A stretch of DNA of 64,000 bases, taken from positions 124,001 through 188,000 of the forward strand of contig NZ_JAOZEW010000008.1 of assembly GCF_025847235.1 (NCBI RefSeq), in the 5' to 3' direction. Positions 35,542 to 45,104 of this stretch are shown here, in pieces (the first letter of the stretch is position 1; each line of letters opens with the position of its first letter). The notes under the pieces are model-generated. The model had not been told where the DNA came from. It saw nothing but the letters and a program-made list of their open reading frames with translations, and searched no databases. Source of the DNA: Flavobacterium shii. GTDB lineage: Bacteria > Bacteroidota > Bacteroidia > Flavobacteriales > Flavobacteriaceae. Made by a program: the position numbers and the translations under genes.

Positions 35542-36300
35542 ATGAAAAAATCAATTTTATTTGTAGTATTATGCCTTGCGGTTATGGGTTGTGAAACAGC
35601 CGAGACAAACAATCAATCGGAAGTTAAAGCCTCATGGTCATCATCAGATCAATATGCCAGTTGGTCCAATGGAGGTTACACCGTTTACAACAACATATGG
35701 GGTTCTGGCGCAGGAAGTCAATCCATATGGGCTAATAGTTACAGTAATTGGGGACTTTGGGCAAACCACCCCGATACAGTTGGTATTAAATCATACCCAA
35801 ATTCAACCAAATATATAGGCACACTACTTAGTGCTGTCAATACACTTAGTACTAGCTTTAATGCAACCACTCCTGCCGGGGGTGCATGGGTATCGGCTTA
35901 TGATCTGTGGGATAGCAATAAAGCCAATGAAATAATGTTATGGTTAAACTACACAGGAAATGCAGATGGCACGGGAAATGTAAAACCAATTTCTTATAAT
36001 TATTCCTCAACAGGTGCTGCAGTTCCGGTATATACAAATCAAACTATTGGCGGTCACACCTGGAACGTTTTTCGAGGAAACAATGGTTATAATAATGTGT
36101 ATTCCTTTTTACGCACAACAAAAACCAATAGTGGTACAATTGATGCAAAAGCAATCTATAACTGGATAAAAGATAAGGGATGGTTTGGTAACGTTACAGT
36201 TGGCGATATACAATACGGATTCGAAATCTCATCTTGTTATGGAACAAATGGAGGCGGACTTAATTATACTTGTAACAGCTACTCTGTAACCAGTAATTAA
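35542..36300 (+). CDS. GH12 family endoglucanase/xyloglucanase lipoprotein
   Basis: This 252-residue lipoprotein has lipobox VMGC17. The remainder matches GH12: the start SNGGYTVYNNIWGSGAGSQ, WGLWANHPDTVGIKSYPN, nucleophile E130 in NEIMLWLNYTG and acid/base E228 in YGFEISSCYG, giving a full catalytic pair on a single jelly-roll domain. GH12 enzymes cut beta-1,4-glucan or xyloglucan with retention. The family is common in fungi and actinobacteria but not in Bacteroidota, to my knowledge. No other glucan genes adjoin it. Membrane anchoring implies action at the cell surface. Confidence 0.88.
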   Translation: MKKSILFVVLCLAVMGCETAETNNQSEVKASWSSSDQYASWSNGGYTVYNNIWGSGAGSQSIWANSYSNWGLWANHPDTVGIKSYPNSTKYIGTLLSAVNTLSTSFNATTPAGGAWVSAYDLWDSNKANEIMLWLNYTGNADGTGNVKPISYNYSSTGAAVPVYTNQTIGGHTWNVFRGNNGYNNVYSFLRTTKTNSGTIDAKAIYNWIKDKGWFGNVTVGDIQYGFEISSCYGTNGGGLNYTCNSYSVTSN

Positions 36301-36322
36301 TTAATTTATAAGATGATAAAAG

Positions 36323-36357
36323 CAGGCTCAACCTAAAAAATTGAGTCTGTTTTTTTA
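36323..36357 (+). terminator. Intrinsic terminator after the GH12 gene
   Basis: CAGGCTCAA (36323-36331) pairs with TTGAGTCTG (36341-36349, one G-T pair), followed by seven T. Twenty-two bp after the stop. Confidence 0.85.
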
Positions 36358-36528
36358 TAATAAAATAAATTGAGTGCATGAAAACTATGTTTATATATGT
36401 AATAATTAACTACAACCAATGGGTTAAAGTAAAAGCTATTTTAAATGCGACCGAAACTCATTTTTTTGTATTTTAGGTTAAATAATTGGGTGAGTAGGAT
36501 TTACTTGTTTGTTTAATCAATATTAGAC

Positions 36529-37701
36529 ATGGATCAACACATTAAAACTTTTTGGGATAAAGGCAACGGTAGCCAACTAATTAATTGGTCTGGCGCCAAG
36601 ATCGACACTAATAATCAAGATTATTGCAAATCAATAAGACTCGAATACGATGTTCTGGGTGATCGAGCCGCCAAAGAAATATTTGCAGATAAAAACTTTG
36701 AACAAGCCTACTCTTATATCCAAGAATTATCTAAAACTACAATTTCTGATAAAGACATTTTGCCGCAAAGCATAAAAGAAATGATGCTCGGCATGCAGGA
36801 AATACCAACCTGGTTGGATAAAAGCCTAATTACTGCTGGTTGCAACCTCTCTATGCGTAGCGGAACTAATGCTCTTATCTCGCTCCGGGATTACAGTCTT
36901 ATGGGTGGATATGATTATGCTTATCTCAATAAAGCGCTCATTTACACCGAAGCATTAAAAAAAGGGGCAGCAAAAAGAATAACCGATACACTGGATTTCT
37001 GGACACATGTAACGCGCAACAATGCATTGAAAATTAACCAAAATGGCTACCAGTATATCTTCAGAACCCGAATGATACATTCTTTTTCAAGAATAATGAT
37101 AAAAGAAAAACATCCCAACTGGGAAAAAGAAACTTGGGGAGAACCTATTAATTATGCCGACATGGTTGCCACCAGTATCGGATTCAGTCTTATATTCCTT
37201 CATGGACTTCATAAACTTGGTCTTACCATCTCACAAAAAGAAGAACTTGGAGTTTTTCATCTCTGGAAATACATAGGTTATCTACTTGGTATTCCCATTG
37301 ACTATCTCCCGAATAATAAAAAAGAAGCTACCGAAATGTTTTATTTATGGACTGCTTCTCAACCTTCTGCCGATGAAGATTCTGTGATACTGGCAAAAGC
37401 TTTGGAAAATGAATCTTTGGTTTCTAATATATTCAAAAAAACCTATCAAAAGAACTTCCTCAAATACCTTCATACGAGTTACGTTCGATTTCTGGTTGAT
37501 GAAGAAACATGTGAGCGCCTTCAGATTTCCGAGATCCGAATGCCTTATTTTTTTCCCCGCTTACGCAAAATCAGAAATATCCTTTTCCAGAAGCTAATTT
37601 CCGGTAGTGATAAAAATTATCACCGCTCGGTATATTTAGGTAATTTAATTCAGGAAAAAATATCCAAAGAATACTTAAAGGCTGGAAATGGTGGGCATTA
37701 A
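36529..37701 (+). CDS. MpaB/latex-clearing-like oxygenase (DUF2236 family)
   Basis: The product has 390 residues, all helical. It has the DUF2236 pattern: LITAGCNLSMRSGTNALISL, TRMIHSFSRIMI with a His expected to bind haem b, GFSLIFLHGLHKLGL, and ATEMFYLWTASQPSADEDSV. Family members are haem oxygenases such as rubber-cleaving Lcp and fungal MpaB. There is no signal peptide, so it is cytoplasmic or peripheral. It precedes fabI by 102 bp on the same strand; co-transcription is possible. Substrate unknown. Confidence 0.85.
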   Translation: MDQHIKTFWDKGNGSQLINWSGAKIDTNNQDYCKSIRLEYDVLGDRAAKEIFADKNFEQAYSYIQELSKTTISDKDILPQSIKEMMLGMQEIPTWLDKSLITAGCNLSMRSGTNALISLRDYSLMGGYDYAYLNKALIYTEALKKGAAKRITDTLDFWTHVTRNNALKINQNGYQYIFRTRMIHSFSRIMIKEKHPNWEKETWGEPINYADMVATSIGFSLIFLHGLHKLGLTISQKEELGVFHLWKYIGYLLGIPIDYLPNNKKEATEMFYLWTASQPSADEDSVILAKALENESLVSNIFKKTYQKNFLKYLHTSYVRFLVDEETCERLQISEIRMPYFFPRLRKIRNILFQKLISGSDKNYHRSVYLGNLIQEKISKEYLKAGNGGH

Positions 37702-37803
37702 AGCACTCGATGTAATTAAACACATAGGAATAACTGATGGATTTCGATCTCATTCTATAAGGGAAAAAATTATTAACTTGCGCAGCTTTAAAACAAAAAA
37801 ACT

Positions 37804-38619
37804 ATGCATAACTTATTAAAAGGAAAACGCGGAATCATTACTGGCGCATTAGATCAAAATTCTATTGCATGGAAAGTTGCTGAAAAAGCCCATGAACAAG
37901 GTGCTACTTTTGTATTAACAAATGCACCAATCGCAATGCGTATGGGAGAGATCAATGTCTTGGCCGAAAAAACAGGATCACAGATTATTCCAGCCGATGC
38001 GACCAATGTTGATGACCTTACTAACTTGTTTACCCAAGCACAAGAAATATTAGGCGGCAAGATAGATTTTGTATTACACTCTATTGGTATGAGTGTGAAC
38101 ATTCGTAAAAAGATTCCGTATACCGAATCTAATTACGATTACTTTATGAAAGGAATTGATGTATCGGCATTATCATTTCATAAAATGTTGGCTGTAGCCA
38201 AAAAACTAGATGCTATAAGCGAAGGCGGAAGTGTTGTAGCGCTTACTTATATGGCTGCACAACGCACCTACCCTTTTTATACCGATATGGCCGATATTAA
38301 AGCAATGTTGGAATCTATTGCCCGTAGTTTTGGTTATCACTATGGATTAGAGAAAAAAGTACGTATCAATACCGTTTCCCAATCGCCTACAAAAACTTCG
38401 GCTGGTACAGGAATTAAAGGATTTAGTGATTTTTATGATTATGCCGATGCAATCTCTCCATTAGGGAATGCCGATGCAGCATCATGCGCAGATTATTGTA
38501 TTACATTATTCTCCGATTTGACACGCATGGTAACTATGCAAAACCTTTTTCATGATGGAGGTTATTCCTCGACGGGAGTAAGCGATATCGTGATGCAAAA
38601 AATGGGATTGGAAGAATAA
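37804..38619 (+). CDS. fabI: Enoyl-[acyl-carrier-protein] reductase FabI
   Basis: The 271-residue protein is an SDR-type enoyl-ACP reductase that performs the last reduction of each fatty-acid elongation cycle with NAD(P)H. The FabI-type nucleotide site is GIITGALDQNSIAWKVA; DFVLHSIGMS, LTYMAAQRTYPFYTDM, IKAMLESIARSFGYHYG, VRINTVSQSPTKTSAGTGI and FHDGGYSSTG follow the FabI order, with the active Tyr and Lys at the YxxxMxxxK position. Length is as usual for Bacteroidota FabI. The upstream MpaB-like gene is the only close neighbour. Confidence 0.95.
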   Translation: MHNLLKGKRGIITGALDQNSIAWKVAEKAHEQGATFVLTNAPIAMRMGEINVLAEKTGSQIIPADATNVDDLTNLFTQAQEILGGKIDFVLHSIGMSVNIRKKIPYTESNYDYFMKGIDVSALSFHKMLAVAKKLDAISEGGSVVALTYMAAQRTYPFYTDMADIKAMLESIARSFGYHYGLEKKVRINTVSQSPTKTSAGTGIKGFSDFYDYADAISPLGNADAASCADYCITLFSDLTRMVTMQNLFHDGGYSSTGVSDIVMQKMGLEE

Positions 38620-38650
38620 AAGACTCAAAAAAACTCCATACTAAAATTTT

Positions 38651-38682
38651 AAGAGGCCTCTATTTTTTAGAGGTCTTTTTTT
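38651..38682 (+). terminator. Intrinsic terminator after fabI
   Basis: AAGAGGCCTCTA and TAGAGGTCTTTT form a stem around a short T-rich loop, followed by a T-run. It lies about 31 bp after the stop. The rest of the 464-bp gap 38620-39083 is AT-rich; no gene or clear promoter seen. Confidence 0.75.
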
Positions 38683-39083
38683 GTTTAATAAATTTCGGCT
38701 GTCACCTTCTTTATTTCCCTACATCCAAATACCTAAGTTTAAAAAATAATGAATTTTGATAATCTCATTAACTTTTACTATTCATTAATTGTAATAATTA
38801 AAGGACTTAAAATCAAAACATTACTTTATAGCCGAGAGAATATTTTTACATAAAAAAATTTCAACAACTTAAAAATCAAGTATTTATACTCGTAATTCAA
38901 CACAATAGATGATTTAATTTTGTAAAAGAATAAAAGTTTTTTCTCCCATTGTCCTTTAAGCAATTAGAATAAAAAACATCATTTGAACCCTATAAACAGT
39001 TCTGTATAATTTTAATAAAATCATGCATAAATGTACAAGTTGAATCACCAGAAAAGGAAATTATAAATCTTAAAACAACAAAA

Positions 39084-40343
39084 ATGACTAGAAGAATGAC
39101 AATTACAGTAGTGAATACTAATGTAGACGAAAAATGGATTAGAGATGCAGATCATTTAGAACATGGAAAATGGATGGATGGCGGTCCACCTGCCTCTATT
39201 TCACAAAATGGAAAAACAATTGTAAAATCCGAAAAACAAACCGGGGCAGCCTATGGAACAACAGGATGGATTCGCTTTGTGAGCAATACACACCCAGGAA
39301 GCACCATGACAATTACCTGGAATAAACCTTATGGTAAAGACGCAACCACTTGTATAGTGGATATGAATAGTGTAAAATATACTGCTAAGGTAGAAAACAA
39401 AGATTTTCAAACATCCGAAGCATGGTGCGATGTGGTAATCTCCGTTAACCAAACTCCTGTAATAGATACAAAAAACTGGATGAGTAAAATTCCTAAAACC
39501 ACAACAATAGACAATATAATAATGCCCGGAAGTCACGATGCGGGAATGTCCGAATTACATCATTGTTCAATTGGAGCAACGGATTCTAACACGCAAACGC
39601 AACAATTGGATATAAAAGGGCAACTCGAAGCAGGCTCCAGATATTTTGATATTCGTGTAGATTATGATCATAATGAATTAATTACCTACCATCGCATCGA
39701 AGTTATTGGTTTGGGATGTAGTGGGCAATTACTTAAAACGGTACTTAATCAGGCAACTGAGTTTTTAAAGCATAACAAAACAGAAACTGCTATTCTAAAA
39801 TTTTCGCATATTCGAGATAACAGTGAAGACACTAAGAAAAGAATTAATGATATGCTGCTTTCTTCAGAATTTAAAGACCATTTATATAAAAGCAGCGATG
39901 TTAATTTGGCTAAAATTAAGTTAGGTGATGCAGCCGAGAAAATTATTGTGGTATTTGATTATAATGAAGGTGTCGATCCTGCCAAAGGTTTCTTCCGTTT
40001 TCATGACGGATTTGTAGATAAAGTATGTAGTTTTAGAGGGAAAAATGTAACTGTATGCGACTTGTATTCTAAGACAGATTCCTACTCTGAAATGGCTGCG
40101 GATCAAATTGCAAAATGGGATAAATATGCTGGTTTTGGAAAAGATTATCTATTTCTTTTGTCATGGACACTTACAGCTGGTGCCGGTGGATCCATAAGAG
40201 ATTTGGCAAGAGTAGCCAATGAAAATCTACCTAATGTATTGGCTAATCAAATTACCGTACTCAAAAAAGGTAAACCAAACATTGTGTACATCGATTTTGT
40301 AAATGTAGCCACTACAAGAGCAATAATAGCTTATAATTTTTAA
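39084..40343 (+). CDS. Aegerolysin-like domain fused to PI-PLC X domain
   Basis: This 419-residue protein has an N-terminal beta domain (about 1-122) that resembles the aegerolysin/ET79 crystal-protein fold: LEHGKWMDGGPPASI, AAYGTTGWIRFVSNT, MTITWNKPYG. Residues about 130-417 match bacterial PI-PLC X: IIMPGSHDAGMS with H151, AGSRYFDIRVDY, ITYHRIE with H203, TEFLKHNKTETAILKFSH, and FLLSWTLTAG. Both catalytic His are present, so it should cleave phosphoinositide-like or glycolipid head groups. No signal peptide is visible, so its export is unclear. Aegerolysins bind membrane lipids, so the pairing suggests a lipid-targeting enzyme or toxin. The N-domain call is by pattern only. Confidence 0.8.
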   Translation: MTRRMTITVVNTNVDEKWIRDADHLEHGKWMDGGPPASISQNGKTIVKSEKQTGAAYGTTGWIRFVSNTHPGSTMTITWNKPYGKDATTCIVDMNSVKYTAKVENKDFQTSEAWCDVVISVNQTPVIDTKNWMSKIPKTTTIDNIIMPGSHDAGMSELHHCSIGATDSNTQTQQLDIKGQLEAGSRYFDIRVDYDHNELITYHRIEVIGLGCSGQLLKTVLNQATEFLKHNKTETAILKFSHIRDNSEDTKKRINDMLLSSEFKDHLYKSSDVNLAKIKLGDAAEKIIVVFDYNEGVDPAKGFFRFHDGFVDKVCSFRGKNVTVCDLYSKTDSYSEMAADQIAKWDKYAGFGKDYLFLLSWTLTAGAGGSIRDLARVANENLPNVLANQITVLKKGKPNIVYIDFVNVATTRAIIAYNF

Positions 40344-40387
40344 GTTTAATTCCCTAATTTAATTATAAAGAAGTGGCATATTATAGT

Positions 40388-40430
40388 AACTCCTGTTATC
40401 GTAGATTTACAATAACAGGAGTTTTTTTTA
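40388..40430. terminator. Shared bidirectional terminator
   Basis: AACTCCTGTTAT (40388-40399) pairs perfectly with ATAACAGGAGTT (40412-40423), followed by a T-run. It lies between the convergent PI-PLC and deacetylase genes and probably serves both. Confidence 0.9.
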
Positions 40431-41207
40431 GTTTTGTGGAAGTAGATTATCCAAGTCGGATAAAGTATAGAATTTCATATCGTTAAGCTTCATATATCTA
40501 CAAATGAACTCTAAGGTCTCAATTTTTGTTTGATAATTTGCTGTTACATCCTTAACAGGTCTGTGTCCGCATAAGATTAAAATTTTATTATTCTTCTTAG
40601 CATAATCCAATAACTCCAAGAGATACGGAATACTAAAATGGATGTGGCTGTTATCTATATCGAAGGCAAATACAATCTTGGAATTATTAAAATAGCAATT
40701 TTGTTTTTTAGGAAGCTGACCTCCAAAAGCTCTACCTCTTATAATTTTATATTTACTGGATAATGCCTTATCAAGCTCATCGGACCTTTCTCCGTAAGGA
40801 TAGGCAAATGAAGTAACTTTAAATGGTAATTTTTTCATTGAAGCAATCATAGGATCAATTTCTTGTTTCATGTATTCATCGATTCCATATTTTTTAACAA
40901 ACTTAACCGCATTGTAATGATGGTAACCATGACCTGCAATTTCGTGACCTTCTTTTTGTAATTGAAGGAGTTTGTCTATCTGTGGAGCACCTATAGAGTC
41001 TATTCGACAAACACAAAAAGTTGCTTTCCATGAATATTTTTTCAAATCCTTATCTGCATCAAACCACTCATCTACATAAGCATCATCAAAAGATAAAATT
41101 ACACCTGCTTTGTATGGTTTAGGTTCTGGTTGCTTTTTTTTACTTTCACATGAAAATAAAGTTAAGAACATTGAAATAAAAATGATTTTTAAAAAAGTTA
41201 TCTTCAT
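40428..41207 (-). CDS. NodB-type polysaccharide deacetylase lipoprotein
   Basis: The product has 259 residues with lipobox FSC (about 18-20). Its NodB domain has VILSFDDAYVDEW with the catalytic/metal Asp pair and GHEIAGHGYHHYNAVK with the metal His, then SFAYPYGERSDELDKALSSK and a late ILILCGHRPV His. Such enzymes remove N- or O-acetyl groups from GlcNAc-type polysaccharides or peptidoglycan. Membrane anchoring places it in the periplasm or on the surface. It is a single gene; the polymer is unknown. Confidence 0.9.
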   Translation of the reverse strand: MKITFLKIIFISMFLTLFSCESKKKQPEPKPYKAGVILSFDDAYVDEWFDADKDLKKYSWKATFCVCRIDSIGAPQIDKLLQLQKEGHEIAGHGYHHYNAVKFVKKYGIDEYMKQEIDPMIASMKKLPFKVTSFAYPYGERSDELDKALSSKYKIIRGRAFGGQLPKKQNCYFNNSKIVFAFDIDNSHIHFSIPYLLELLDYAKKNNKILILCGHRPVKDVTANYQTKIETLEFICRYMKLNDMKFYTLSDLDNLLPQN

Positions 41208-41333
41208 AAATTACTTAGCTTATTAAAAGTATAAAATTTCAGCTTCAATCTTTTATTAAGATCAAATCTGAAATTTCAAATATAAACTATTCTCTTTGTT
41301 ACTAAGAATAAATTGAATTAAAAATCTGAGAAG

Positions 41334-41687
41334 TTATTCTTTTATATCTTTATTTTTTTGCCACGGAAATTTCCCTTCGATTTCCACTTCTAGCGATAAG
41401 CTTAAAAAAGTTCTAATTAATACAATTACTGCCAATGAAAGAACGCGATCCATCGTAGGTTCTGTAACCACAGTACCAATAATATCACCAGCAACTAAGA
41501 TTTCCAGACCCAGTAAAATACTTTTACCAAGATCTTGTCTCAATATATTATAGGAACGTGGAACTGTATTTTGGAGTGCCAAAATAAACTTGCCCATTGC
41601 CAATACTATACCTATAATCATCGTGATAATACCTGCTATCTCTATTCCTTTGGCTACATACTCAATGTATATTTTTATTTCTTCCAT
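41334..41687 (-). CDS. DUF1622-family membrane protein
   Basis: 117 residues from the ATG at 41687 (MEEIKIYIEYVAKGIEIAGI); the ATG at 41711 gives 8 extra residues. Three hydrophobic helices: about 12-32, 60-80 and 83-102. The central PRSYNILRQDLGKSILLGLE and the VTEPTMDRVLSLAVIVLIRT segment are typical of DUF1622. Function is unknown; inner membrane. Confidence 0.85.
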   Translation of the reverse strand: MEEIKIYIEYVAKGIEIAGIITMIIGIVLAMGKFILALQNTVPRSYNILRQDLGKSILLGLEILVAGDIIGTVVTEPTMDRVLSLAVIVLIRTFLSLSLEVEIEGKFPWQKNKDIKE

Positions 41688-41841
41688 TTTTATCGGTATT
41701 AAAATGTTCATTATATCAATAAACTAATATAGCGTAAATAACCTACATATAATGTATTATATTTCATTAATTTTCAACTACATAAACATACAAATGCCTC
41801 ACATAAAATCAATAGTTATCAAATAAATACAAATTAAATTT

Positions 41842-44253
41842 TTATGATTTTGATTTTAATGCTTTGATAATTATAAAAGAATCTTCAAGATCAGGTGCAC
41901 TAACTTTAAGTTTGATATTACCATTTTTTTTAGTGCTTTTTATAACAACTTGCGCGCGTCCATGCCAAGCTTTGCAAGTAGTGCCAGTATATTGATTAAC
42001 ATCTTGCAGATTTGCATTTCCTATTGCTGCGATTACTCCTGAGTTTCCTTCTATATTAAATTGTAATTGATTATCTGCGTTTGGCACCGGATTTCCATCT
42101 TTATCACTTACTTCAACAGTTATATATGATAAATCCTGACCATTGGCAAGGATAGTTGTACGGTCTGCTTTTAGCATAAATTTTGCAGCATTCCCTGAAG
42201 TTTGCAGTATTTTAGTTTCTACTTCTTTATCCTTTATTATCCCAACAGCTCTTAATTTTCCCGAAGTATAAGGTACCGCAAACTTAGCTTTAAATTCCTG
42301 CTCTACAGTTGTTTCTTGCTCCCCAATGAGTTTATCATTTAGGTACAACCTAACTTTTGGATATTTGGAATATACCTCAACTTCTATATTTTTTCCTTCA
42401 TACCCCTTCCAGTTCCAATTTTCCCATGTGGGCCAAACAGACCACATCGTTTCTTTAATTTCTAATTTTTCCGGATTTGGTTCACGAACAGCCAAATATA
42501 ATTTTTCGTCATCGTTATACAACATACTTCGGTAATGCGATATTGGTTTTCTCCATCCAAGTAAATCAATATCTCCGCAATATGCGCCATGCCAAGGAAA
42601 GAAATCTCCTTCCCAATGTTCACCTGGTTTCTCATTAGAATAAAACGAACGACCAATACCAGATTCTCCCAAGTAATCCATCGCTGTCCAAACGAAATCC
42701 CCAATAATATAACTATTGTTTTGTACCAATTTCCAATTAGAAAAAGCCTCTCTTGGATATGATTCTGTTTGAACAATAACTCTCGAAGAAACCCTCTTAT
42801 GGTCTAAAGGGGCACGATGTAATTGATAATTATACCCTCCGATATCGTGAGCTGCAAACAAGGGATCGAATATTTCCCAATCGGCATCCCAGGTGGTCAT
42901 GGCAGAAGTTACGGGACGTGTTGCATCTAATTTATGAACACAATCAACCATCATTTTGGCTGTTTCAATTGCCTCAGGTTTCTTTCTTTCTATAATTTCA
43001 TTGCCTATACTCCACATAATAATGGCTGGATGATTTCGATCCCGCAATACCATCGATTCTAAATCGCGTTGCCACCAATTATCAAAAAGTGTTGCATAAT
43101 CATGTGTTGTTTTACTTTCCTTCCATCCGTCAAATGATTCATCCATTACCAAAAGTCCTAATCTGTCACAGGCATCCAGGAAAGCTTCAGATGGAGGATT
43201 GTGCGCCGTTCGTACCGCATTGAATCCTGCAGATTTTATTAATTCGACTTTCCTTTCTTCTGCCCTGTCGTACGCTACAGCGCCTAGAATTCCGTTATCA
43301 TGATGCGCACAACCACCATTAATCTTTACCGTTTTTCCGTTAAGCTGAAATCCATTTTCTACAGTAAATTTTATTGATCGTATACCAAAGCTATTTTTGG
43401 TAACATCAATTACCTTATTCCCTTTTAAAATTTGTACCTGAGCCTGATAAAGATGTGGATTTTCAAGACTCCATAATAATGGATTTGATACTGTTACAAC
43501 CTGCTCTATTTCTTTTTCACTATCCGCCGGAAGTTCTATACTGGTTTCATTAGCTCCTGCATTTTTGGCATTAGGATCAAAAAGCTGTGTTTTAATACTA
43601 ATTTGTTGTGTAGTTTTTGTTTCATTTTTAACCTTAATCGTAATATGTGTTGTTGCTTTCTCTGGTGTAATTTCGGGTGTAGTAATCCCAATACCATGAT
43701 CCACAATATGTACCTCATCGGTTATAATCATCCACACATGTCGGTAAATTCCGGAACCGCTATACCATCGACTATTTTGTTGTTTAGAATTATCTACTTT
43801 AACCGAAAGAACATTTTCTTTATTAAAATCTAAGTAAGGCGTAAGATCATACTTAAATGATGAATACCCATATGGATACACCCCCAGAGATTTTCCGTTG
43901 ATGAATACCTCCGAATTCATATAAACACCTTCGAAATAAATAGAAACCTGTTTGCCTTTCCATGTAGAAGGAATATTAAATGATTTTCGATACCAGCCAA
44001 TTCCCGCAGGAAAATATCCACCAGCACCTCCAGTCGGGTTTGTTGCGCTTAATTTGCCTTCTATACTCCAATCATGTGGTAAATCTAGTTTACGCCAACC
44101 TTTATCTTCAAAGTTAGGATTCTTAGCTTCCGGAACATCTCCTAAAAAGAAATTCCAATCATAATCAAATAATTGCTTTCGCTGAGTACTCTCCTGCGCA
44201 GTTGTAGTTAGGAAACAACACAGTAATAAGATAATTGATAAATGTTTTAGCAT
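41842..44253 (-). CDS. GH2 family beta-galactosidase-like glycoside hydrolase
   Basis: 803 residues from the ATG at 44253, whose product starts with a good signal peptide (LKHLSIILLLCCFLTTTAQ); an upstream ATG at 44298 would spoil it. GH2 domains in order: sugar-binding jelly roll (DYDWNFFLGDVPEA, HDWSIEGK), Ig-like, TIM barrel with RTAHNPPSEAFLDACDRLGL, acid/base Glu in IIMWSIGNEI and nucleophile Glu in IVQTESYPRE, then DUF4982/Ig-like C-terminal domains. It is exported and likely periplasmic. Substrate may be a beta-galactoside; the family also includes glucuronidases and mannosidases. It is a single gene. Confidence 0.92.
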   Translation of the reverse strand: MLKHLSIILLLCCFLTTTAQESTQRKQLFDYDWNFFLGDVPEAKNPNFEDKGWRKLDLPHDWSIEGKLSATNPTGGAGGYFPAGIGWYRKSFNIPSTWKGKQVSIYFEGVYMNSEVFINGKSLGVYPYGYSSFKYDLTPYLDFNKENVLSVKVDNSKQQNSRWYSGSGIYRHVWMIITDEVHIVDHGIGITTPEITPEKATTHITIKVKNETKTTQQISIKTQLFDPNAKNAGANETSIELPADSEKEIEQVVTVSNPLLWSLENPHLYQAQVQILKGNKVIDVTKNSFGIRSIKFTVENGFQLNGKTVKINGGCAHHDNGILGAVAYDRAEERKVELIKSAGFNAVRTAHNPPSEAFLDACDRLGLLVMDESFDGWKESKTTHDYATLFDNWWQRDLESMVLRDRNHPAIIMWSIGNEIIERKKPEAIETAKMMVDCVHKLDATRPVTSAMTTWDADWEIFDPLFAAHDIGGYNYQLHRAPLDHKRVSSRVIVQTESYPREAFSNWKLVQNNSYIIGDFVWTAMDYLGESGIGRSFYSNEKPGEHWEGDFFPWHGAYCGDIDLLGWRKPISHYRSMLYNDDEKLYLAVREPNPEKLEIKETMWSVWPTWENWNWKGYEGKNIEVEVYSKYPKVRLYLNDKLIGEQETTVEQEFKAKFAVPYTSGKLRAVGIIKDKEVETKILQTSGNAAKFMLKADRTTILANGQDLSYITVEVSDKDGNPVPNADNQLQFNIEGNSGVIAAIGNANLQDVNQYTGTTCKAWHGRAQVVIKSTKKNGNIKLKVSAPDLEDSFIIIKALKSKS

Positions 44254-44803
44254 ATTTTTATACCTATTGGTTAATATAATAATCATTGACAGTTTCACTT
44301 TTTAATAATATCCTGGTGATAAGAAACTAGACCTTACGTGTCCCGTTTTCACTTAAAACTTATTCTCAATACCAAGATAATTGTAAAAACAACACTTACA
44401 AAAATAGACATTATTTTTAATTTCTTCCTTTTAGTCCAAAGTAATTTCAGAGGTCTTCTCTCATGACTTACTTTTAAAGGAAAAAAAAAATTATTTACAT
44501 TTTAATGGTGTTTAATGCACCCGAGTAGAGTATCAAATGAACTGAAGATTCAATTTTTTGATACTTTAAGATGTGACTTTTTATATAATCGTTTTATAGC
44601 ATTATCAATTCTAATAAATAGAATTAAGACAAACCAGAAAAAGACAAACTACTTCATTTTGAGAAATATACTATCATTTTGATAGCATTATTTTAATATA
44701 GAAACAAGACAAATCAAGTATAACTATTTGAAAACAAAAAGATTAAATATTTAAAAAATTATGGGTATTATGTTTGTCACCATAGTAAAAAAAATAATTT
44801 ATT

Positions 44804-44962
44804 ATGAAAGTAGCCATACAAGAAAGTCAACCGAATAACAGACACCGCCAAATATTAAAAAAGATAGTTTTACTAAAGAAAAGAATGACACCTGGCAATT
44901 TACTAATCATCACGTATGCAATTGTATTAACATTTATTGGGATTGTAAAAATGGTAAACTAA
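44804..44962 (+). CDS. Possible 52-residue single-helix membrane protein
   Basis: The ATG at 44804 opens a frame ending with TAA at 44960-44962. The product is basic at the N-terminus (NNRHRQILKKIVLLKKRMT) and has one hydrophobic helix (NLLIITYAIVLTFIGIVKMV) at about 31-50, a sensible single-pass topology with positive residues inside. It is too short for routine gene finding. No family recognised, no neighbour on this strand and no clear promoter, so chance cannot be excluded. Confidence 0.45.
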   Translation: MKVAIQESQPNNRHRQILKKIVLLKKRMTPGNLLIITYAIVLTFIGIVKMVN

Positions 44963-44991
44963 TAATGTTGCGTATACTTCCTGAAGTTTTG

Positions 44992-45059
44992 TTTAACACA
45001 TAAAACATAGATTCATCGGTTTTATTTGAGTGTCAAAATCTATGTTTTTATCTGTTAAA
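44992..45059. repeat. Dispersed inverted repeat, family B, copy 2
   Basis: TTTAACACATAAAACATAGATT (44992-45013) is mirrored by AAATCTATGTTTTTATCTG TTAAA (45036-45059) with few mismatches. The arm motif is the same as that at 3596-3734, but the interior is shorter and different. It lies downstream of the patatin gene's 3' end. Confidence 0.6.
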
Positions 45060-45104
45060 ATGATTATAATCGACGTAATAAGTTACTATAGCAAAACTTA
45101 ATCA

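Larger units (their letters stand above)
44254..45104. other. Long intergenic region upstream of the GH2 gene
   Basis: This is 851 bp, AT-rich. It holds a probable 52-codon gene at 44804-44962 and a family B inverted repeat at 44992-45059 (both listed). The remainder must contain the GH2 promoter; I saw no clear operator. Confidence 0.5.

Noticed and set aside
44254-44298. Longer N-terminus for the GH2 protein
   Set aside because: The extra residues would sit before a normal signal peptide; the ATG at 44253 gives the expected export signal.
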